Part shown: positions 60,125-64,000 of the stretch, piece by piece
Layout of the letters: the number at the start of each line of letters is the position of its first letter
Numbering within the stretch: the stretch's first letter is position 1
DNA from: Deltaproteobacteria bacterium
GTDB lineage: Bacteria > Desulfobacterota > Desulfomonilia > UBA1062
Length of the DNA: 64,000 nt
Direction: 5' to 3'
Assembly: GCA_018433085.1 (NCBI GenBank)
Contig: JAHDRW010000013.1
Location: 1-64,000 of the forward strand
The notes under the pieces: model-generated
The model's database searches: none
What the model saw: only the letters and a program-made list of their open reading frames with translations
Told to the model about the DNA's origin: nothing
Program-made: the position numbers and the translations under genes

Positions 60125-60529
60125 CTATTTTCCCTTGAATGCTCCGAGCTGGCAGGGGGTGATTTTCAGGCCCAGGGAATCGGCGGCATTGCCTGCCTCC
60201 GGGCGCAGGATCCCGGTCCCGTCGGCGATGTCCCAAAGCTGCCTGCAGGTAATCACTCCGTCTTTTGCCGCATTCCTGATCTTCTCCAGAACCTCGTCGG
60301 GTACCTCGACAGGCCTGCCCAGGACCTTGTAGCCGGAAACGCCCTTTCGGCCGTAGCCGAACAGGCCGAGCTGGCACTGGTAGAGTCTGACCTTCATTTG
60401 TGTCGCGACCTCGCCCACCACCTCGGGGTCGACCTTCAGCGAGGCTGCAATAAAGTGGGCGACCGGGCAGGGAAGCTTGTCTTTTTCCGGATAGATTCTG
60501 ATCATCTCTTCGATTCTCTTGGTGTCCAT
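60125..60529 (-). CDS. Small protein with a duplicated Cys-x30-CQLGxF unit
   Basis: This is a 134-residue protein with an internal duplication. C21 is followed 31 residues later by C52QLGLF, and C95 is followed 31 residues later by C126QLGAF. Between the cysteines both halves have a helix-turn-helix-like pattern (HFIAASLKVDPEVVGEVAT and WDIADGTGILRPEAGNAAD). I do not recognise a named family. It follows the acyl-CoA synthetase gene by 8 bp and is almost certainly co-translated. DNA or metal binding is possible but unproven. Confidence 0.75.
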   Translation of the reverse strand: MDTKRIEEMIRIYPEKDKLPCPVAHFIAASLKVDPEVVGEVATQMKVRLYQCQLGLFGYGRKGVSGYKVLGRPVEVPDEVLEKIRNAAKDGVITCRQLWDIADGTGILRPEAGNAADSLGLKITPCQLGAFKGK

Positions 60530-60537
60530 GTGTTCTC

Positions 60538-62673
60538 CTATGGGATGATCATCAGGGAATCCGCCACCTTGGGGACTCCGCTGACTATGATGACTGGATT
60601 CAGATCTATCTCCTTTATTCCGGGGAAGTCAAGGGCGATGTCACCGAGGCGGACAAGGATGTTCTCCAGGGTGTCCATGTCGACCTCCTCCATATTCCGG
60701 TAGTGCCCCAGGAGTGGCCGCGCTCGGAGCGAGTCGATCATTTCGCGGGCGTCTTCCCGGCTCAGGGGGGCAAGGCGGATGGCAAAGTCCCGGTGCGCCT
60801 CGGCGAAAATGCCTCCCAGCCCGAACATGACACAGGGCGGAAAGCCGGGGTGATAGCTGACCCCTGCCATGAACTCCCGCTTCCCCTTGAGCATCTCGGA
60901 CACCAGTACCGGCGTGTCTGGGTCATATGACCGGATCGCATCAAAGGCGCGTGAAACAGCATCTTCGTCATCCACGTCCAGGAAGACCAGGCCGTGCTCC
61001 GTTTTGTGTGATATCGTGGGCGAACAGGCCTTCACCGCAACCGGAAAGCCAAGCCGGCACGCGGCCTTGACCGCCTCTTCACAACTCGGGGCGAGATACT
61101 CCTCGGTGGTGGGTATGCCATAGGCCTTCAGCAGCTGTTTGGCCGAGTACTCGTCCATGCCCGTCCGGCTGCGGCTCGAAACGATCTCCTTCGCCCGTGC
61201 CGGTATCATGCCCCTGGTCCGTTTGTCCGGTGTGGATGTGCCTCGTTGCCTGATAAGGCAGTGTTTGTACAGCGCCCACATGGCCTTTGCCGCCTTTTCG
61301 GGCGAATCGAAGGTGGGTATCGAGCTCTTGTGGAACAAACGGACACAGTGGTCGCTCTCGTCGAAAAACGAGGAGATCAAGAGCGGCTTGCCATGGGTAT
61401 GCGGCATGCTGGCGAGCTCGTCCAGAGTGATTTCTCCAAATGCCAGAAAGTCCTCCCTGGAGACCTCCAGGTGCTTGCTGACCGATGGATAAAGGAGGTC
61501 CATGAACCCCGTGTCCATGATCCCGTGGATGATTACCCCGTCGATTTCATCCGCAGAGAAGAGAACCTCTGGTATCTTCACCGTGAGTGCCTTCATGTCG
61601 ATGTGGAAAGTGAGATCCACCGGGTTGCGTGCGCTCGCATGACCCGGAATGTATTTGCTGACCTGCTCCTGTACCGAATCGGAAAACTCGGGGACCTCGA
61701 GCCCTGCTGCGTTGCAGGTGGTGGCGATCCCGGAGCCCGGTCCGCCGGAATTGGTGAGCACGGCAATGCGCGGCCCTTTCAGCGGCGGTTGGGTGGCCAG
61801 TGCCCACCCGACCCGGTAGACCTCTTCGATGGTGCCCACGCGTATGATGCCCGCCTGCTCGAAGAGGCCGTCATAGATATAGTCAGGCCCCGCTATCGCT
61901 CCGGTGTGGCTCGAACCGGAACGGGCTCCCGCCTCGGTGCCCCCGACATACTGGGCCACGATGGGCTTTTTCCCGCTCACCCTGCGGGCCACCCGGAGAA
62001 AACGCCCTGCATCGCGAATTCCCTCGATGTACATGCCGATGGCCTTGGTGCGATCGTCATGTCCCAGATATTCCAGACAGTCGGTTATGTCTATGTCGGC
62101 CTCGTTCCCCACGCTGATGGCCTTGCCCAGGACAATCCCGTTCCTGCGCAGGAAATGTACGGTCTGCGCGATGTAGGTTCCGCTCTGCGAGGCCAGCGAG
62201 AGTCCCCCGCCATATCCCAGAATGGGGGCCACGGTGACATTGAGCGGCAGGTGCGTGTTCACTATGCCCAGACAGTTGGGCCCCAGAAACCGTATGCCGT
62301 AGGTGTGCGCGATCTCGATGATCCGCCTCTCCAGGCCCCTGCCCTGTTCTCCGGTTTCCTTGAAGCCCGCGGTAATGACAATGGCATGCCGGGTGCCGAG
62401 CCTTCCGAAATCCTCGAGCATGTCGGGCACCAAAGCCGTGGGCACCACGAGAATGGCGAGGTCGGGGGCAAAGGGCAGATCGGTTATGGAGGGATATGCC
62501 TTTTTCCCCAGAACCTCGCGCTCGCTTGGATGAACGGGCATTATCTCCCCGGGGAATCCACTGTCGATCAGGTTGAGCATCTGGATGGTGCCCATTTTGT
62601 TCATGTTGTTGCTCGCGCCTGCCAGCGCTATGGATGACGGGTTCAAGATGGTTTCGAGCGGTCCTGCTGCCAT
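60538..62673 (-). CDS. NDP-forming acyl-CoA synthetase, fused alpha-beta
   Basis: This is a 711-residue enzyme converting acyl-CoA, (A)DP and phosphate to acid and ATP, or the reverse. The alpha part has ALAGASNN, GPNCLG, QSGTYIA and phospho-His H256 (SGSSHTGAIAG). The beta part is an ATP-grasp domain near the C terminus (AVKACSPTISHKTEHGLV, VMFGLGGIFAEAHRDFAIRLAPL). The ATG at 62673 follows AGGAAGG by 5 bases; ATGs at 62718 and 62697 lack this. Unlike the alpha-only gene at 55427 it is complete. The acyl substrate cannot be predicted. Confidence 0.93.
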   Translation of the reverse strand: MAAGPLETILNPSSIALAGASNNMNKMGTIQMLNLIDSGFPGEIMPVHPSEREVLGKKAYPSITDLPFAPDLAILVVPTALVPDMLEDFGRLGTRHAIVITAGFKETGEQGRGLERRIIEIAHTYGIRFLGPNCLGIVNTHLPLNVTVAPILGYGGGLSLASQSGTYIAQTVHFLRRNGIVLGKAISVGNEADIDITDCLEYLGHDDRTKAIGMYIEGIRDAGRFLRVARRVSGKKPIVAQYVGGTEAGARSGSSHTGAIAGPDYIYDGLFEQAGIIRVGTIEEVYRVGWALATQPPLKGPRIAVLTNSGGPGSGIATTCNAAGLEVPEFSDSVQEQVSKYIPGHASARNPVDLTFHIDMKALTVKIPEVLFSADEIDGVIIHGIMDTGFMDLLYPSVSKHLEVSREDFLAFGEITLDELASMPHTHGKPLLISSFFDESDHCVRLFHKSSIPTFDSPEKAAKAMWALYKHCLIRQRGTSTPDKRTRGMIPARAKEIVSSRSRTGMDEYSAKQLLKAYGIPTTEEYLAPSCEEAVKAACRLGFPVAVKACSPTISHKTEHGLVFLDVDDEDAVSRAFDAIRSYDPDTPVLVSEMLKGKREFMAGVSYHPGFPPCVMFGLGGIFAEAHRDFAIRLAPLSREDAREMIDSLRARPLLGHYRNMEEVDMDTLENILVRLGDIALDFPGIKEIDLNPVIIVSGVPKVADSLMIIP

Positions 62674-62995
62674 GTTCACCTTCCTTTCACTCTCCATGTA
62701 GATTCCGGAGATTTTCAACAGAATATCAAACTATTCTATATTACCAGCTTACATCAAGAACGGCAAGCAGTCAGTAGGGGATGTCGTGTGATGTGATGGG
62801 CTGAGGGCACATCCGGCTTGAGCCATGATCAAAGAACAGACTTTTCAGCGCTCGTGAAGATGTGCCGCATGTGGGCGGCGAAGGTGGTGAACCTTCGAAA
62901 TGATGCAGTGCGGAGAGCGGCATCATAATGGTGTTCGGGGAGTCGCTTCAAAGAGGGATTGCAAAGATGCACGCCTGTGCATATGATTATGGGTG
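62674..62995. other. Divergent gap between the acyl-CoA synthetase and VTT genes
   Basis: This 322-bp gap holds a promoter toward the minus strand (62738-62766) and three hairpins: 62863-62878 (GCCGC/GCGGC), 62879-62897 (CGAAGGT/ACCTTCG) and about 62968-62983 (ATGCAC/GTGCAT). The dyads of the sigma-54 system at 53825 are not repeated here. Confidence 0.5.
62738..62766 (-). promoter_or_regulatory. Candidate promoter of the fused acyl-CoA synthetase cluster
   Basis: On the minus strand TTGCCG (62761-62766) and TAATAT (62738-62743) are 17 bp apart, 64 bp upstream of the start codon. Confidence 0.4.
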
Positions 62996-63748
62996 ATGTA
63001 CGGCATGAATCTCATCACCTCCTCGCGCCTTTACCGCTCCATGGAGGGACTTCTAGACCGGTATCACCGGTTTATGCACGCACATTCGCCCCTCAGGCGG
63101 AGCATCAGCCTCACGGTGTTTTCCCTGGTGGTTTTCTTTGCCGTGCTCGGGCTTTTCCGGGTCACCGATCCCTATCCTCTCAAGGACTGGATATATCTGC
63201 GCCTTACCCTGGAAGATCTTGGATTTGCCGGTGGTCTTATATTCATCCTCCTCACCGGGGTCCTGCCTCTCATCTCGCCGCTGAGCCTTCTGATCGTCAC
63301 CGGAGCGGCGAGCTTCGGGCCGTTGCCGGGCATGGTGCTGTCCTATATCGGCGCCCTGATCAACGCCAACCTCGCGTTTATCCTTGTCAAATCGCTGGGA
63401 ATCGAAAACCGGTGGGGCCATGAGGACAAAACCGCCAGGATCAAGGAAACCATCCACAGAAACGGTTATCCCATCGTTCTTCTGCTCCAGCTGGCCACCG
63501 TTTTCCCCTTTGTGGCCATCAACACCGCCGCTGCCGCTGCCGGAGTGGAATGGAAAGACTTCATGAAGGCGACCTGTCTGGGTGTCCTGCCCTCTGTCGT
63601 GCTGTATTCAATTTTCGGAGAGGCGCTCGTGTCCAGATTTCTCTCGCCGCAGGTATACTTCGCGCTGATTATCGTGGTGCTGCTGACCATCGTGGTCATG
63701 GCCCTGAGAAAGAAAAATATCCATCTCAGACGCAAACGCATCCAGTAG
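62996..63748 (+). CDS. VTT-domain (TVP38/TMEM64/DedA-like) membrane protein
   Basis: This protein of 250 residues has about five to six membrane segments. The VTT core is visible in PLISPLSLLIVTGAASFGPLPGMVLSYIG and the later VFPFVAINTAAAAAGV. The family is linked to lipid scrambling or membrane homeostasis. Start codons at 62993 (GTG), 62996 and 63005 are all possible. Its last 141 bp overlap the opposite-strand ligase frame. Confidence 0.88.
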   Translation: MYGMNLITSSRLYRSMEGLLDRYHRFMHAHSPLRRSISLTVFSLVVFFAVLGLFRVTDPYPLKDWIYLRLTLEDLGFAGGLIFILLTGVLPLISPLSLLIVTGAASFGPLPGMVLSYIGALINANLAFILVKSLGIENRWGHEDKTARIKETIHRNGYPIVLLLQLATVFPFVAINTAAAAAGVEWKDFMKATCLGVLPSVVLYSIFGEALVSRFLSPQVYFALIIVVLLTIVVMALRKKNIHLRRKRIQ

Positions 63749-64000
63749 GCATCCCATGAACTTCTCTTCACTGAAATCCGGGGCATAGTCGCGGATGCCC
63801 TTCAGGGCCGGATCGCCCTCGCTTCCGAATACCCGGCGAGAGAGGTCCGCGTCCACGGTGAGCGGCAGTACACCTTGGAGGAGCATGCCGTTTCTGGTGC
63901 GCAGGGCGGACAGACCCAGAATCTTGGCGCCATCGAGACAGAGCTCCACCGGGGAAGAACGCTGGAAACACACGCGAGAGAATGCCGTGCCTTGGCCGCG
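63608..64000 (-). CDS. Lipoate-protein ligase A family protein, N-terminal part beyond the window edge
   Basis: The frame is open from base 64000 to a stop at 63608, 130 residues. The stretch VCFQRSSPVELCLDGAKILGLSALRTRNGMLLQGVLPL matches the C-terminal half of the LplA/LipM catalytic domain, where G-x-K-I/L-x-G and LLQG are conserved (residues 10 to about 48 of the visible part). About 45 tail residues without similarity overlap the end of the VTT gene on the other strand, so the true stop may have shifted. It would attach lipoate or octanoate to lipoyl domains. Confidence 0.75.
   Translation of the reverse strand, partial: RGQGTAFSRVCFQRSSPVELCLDGAKILGLSALRTRNGMLLQGVLPLTVDADLSRRVFGSEGDPALKGIRDYAPDFSEEKFMGCLLDAFASEMDIFLSQGHDHDGQQHHDNQREVYLRREKSGHERLSEN

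Noticed and set aside
61246..62637. 463-codon plus-strand frame inside the fused acyl-CoA synthetase
   Set aside because: Antisense to a well-supported gene; no recognisable motifs.
62968..62983. Third copy of the sigma-54 activator dyad
   Set aside because: The arms ATGCAC/GTGCAT resemble but do not match ATGCGTG/CACGCAT, and the spacing differs; no -24/-12 promoter follows.

Overview
The window looks like chromosomal DNA of an anaerobic deltaproteobacterium (Desulfobacterota in the broad sense). This is an inference from gene content and order; no rRNA or taxonomic marker search was possible. Supporting points are the block rpsF-rpsR-DUF2232 membrane protein-rplI-dnaB, a mannose-type PTS fragment next to rapZ, an FeS-linked dihydroorotate dehydrogenase (pyrK-pyrD), a two-gene SufC-SufB system, NDP-forming acyl-CoA synthetases, and a sigma-54 two-component regulator. 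There is no transposase, phage gene, CRISPR array or rRNA. One tRNA (Val, CAC) is present. Most of the DNA is densely packed coding sequence with 1-30 bp overlaps.

Layout. 1-5884 (minus): a chemotaxis-type operon reading 553-aa helical protein, two STAS proteins, CheY, CheA and an MCP cut by the left edge. 6116-10683 (plus): rapZ, PTS EIIA, EIIB and EIIC (no EIID), rimI, pyrK, pyrD. 10999-19089 (plus): comEC, then a type IV pilus minor-pilin operon (FimT/GspH-, PilW-, PilV- and PilX-like proteins, PilY1, a small secreted protein). 19220-20559 (minus): hfq and a secreted FlgT/LPP20-like protein. 20713-26716 (plus): ligA, acyP, rpsF, rpsR, DUF2232, rplI, dnaB. 26864-28430 (minus): a heat-shock-type sigma factor and a DedA protein. 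28547-39163 (plus): 23S rRNA uracil methyltransferase, nadK, recN, short argA-like acetyltransferase, pmbA, M23 peptidase, secA, argJ. 39461-41316 (minus): sufC-sufB. 41488-48289 (plus): pyruvate-kinase-C-domain protein, mutL, miaA, ttcA-like, Sua5/YciO-like, rng. 48409-50447: a predicted promoter, a 21-codon ORF and an orphan asparagine-synthetase-like gene. 50662-56950: a Cys-rich sensor kinase, an NtrC-type regulator, two identical-arm 19-bp dyads, a sigma-54 promoter, a tandem Lrp-like protein and an alpha-only acyl-CoA synthetase, closed by a strong terminator. 57171-62766 (minus): tRNA-Val; a fused NDP-forming acyl-CoA synthetase, a 134-aa Cys-repeat protein, a metallo-hydrolase and a PAS/GAF kinase. 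62996-64000: a VTT-family membrane protein and the C-terminal end of a lipoate-protein ligase-like gene cut by the right edge.

The most notable proposal is a complete regulatory circuit at 50662-56950. The sensor kinase has seven clustered cysteines after its ATPase domain. The downstream NtrC-family regulator is followed by two dyads with the same arms (ATGCGTG/CACGCAT) and the same 5-bp spacer length, 77 bp apart. A -24/-12 promoter with GG-N10-GC spacing lies 120 bp beyond them, and then come the Lrp-like and acyl-CoA synthetase genes. The neighbouring second acyl-CoA synthetase cluster carries its own sensor kinase and a small protein with an internal duplication of a Cys-x30-CQLGxF unit.
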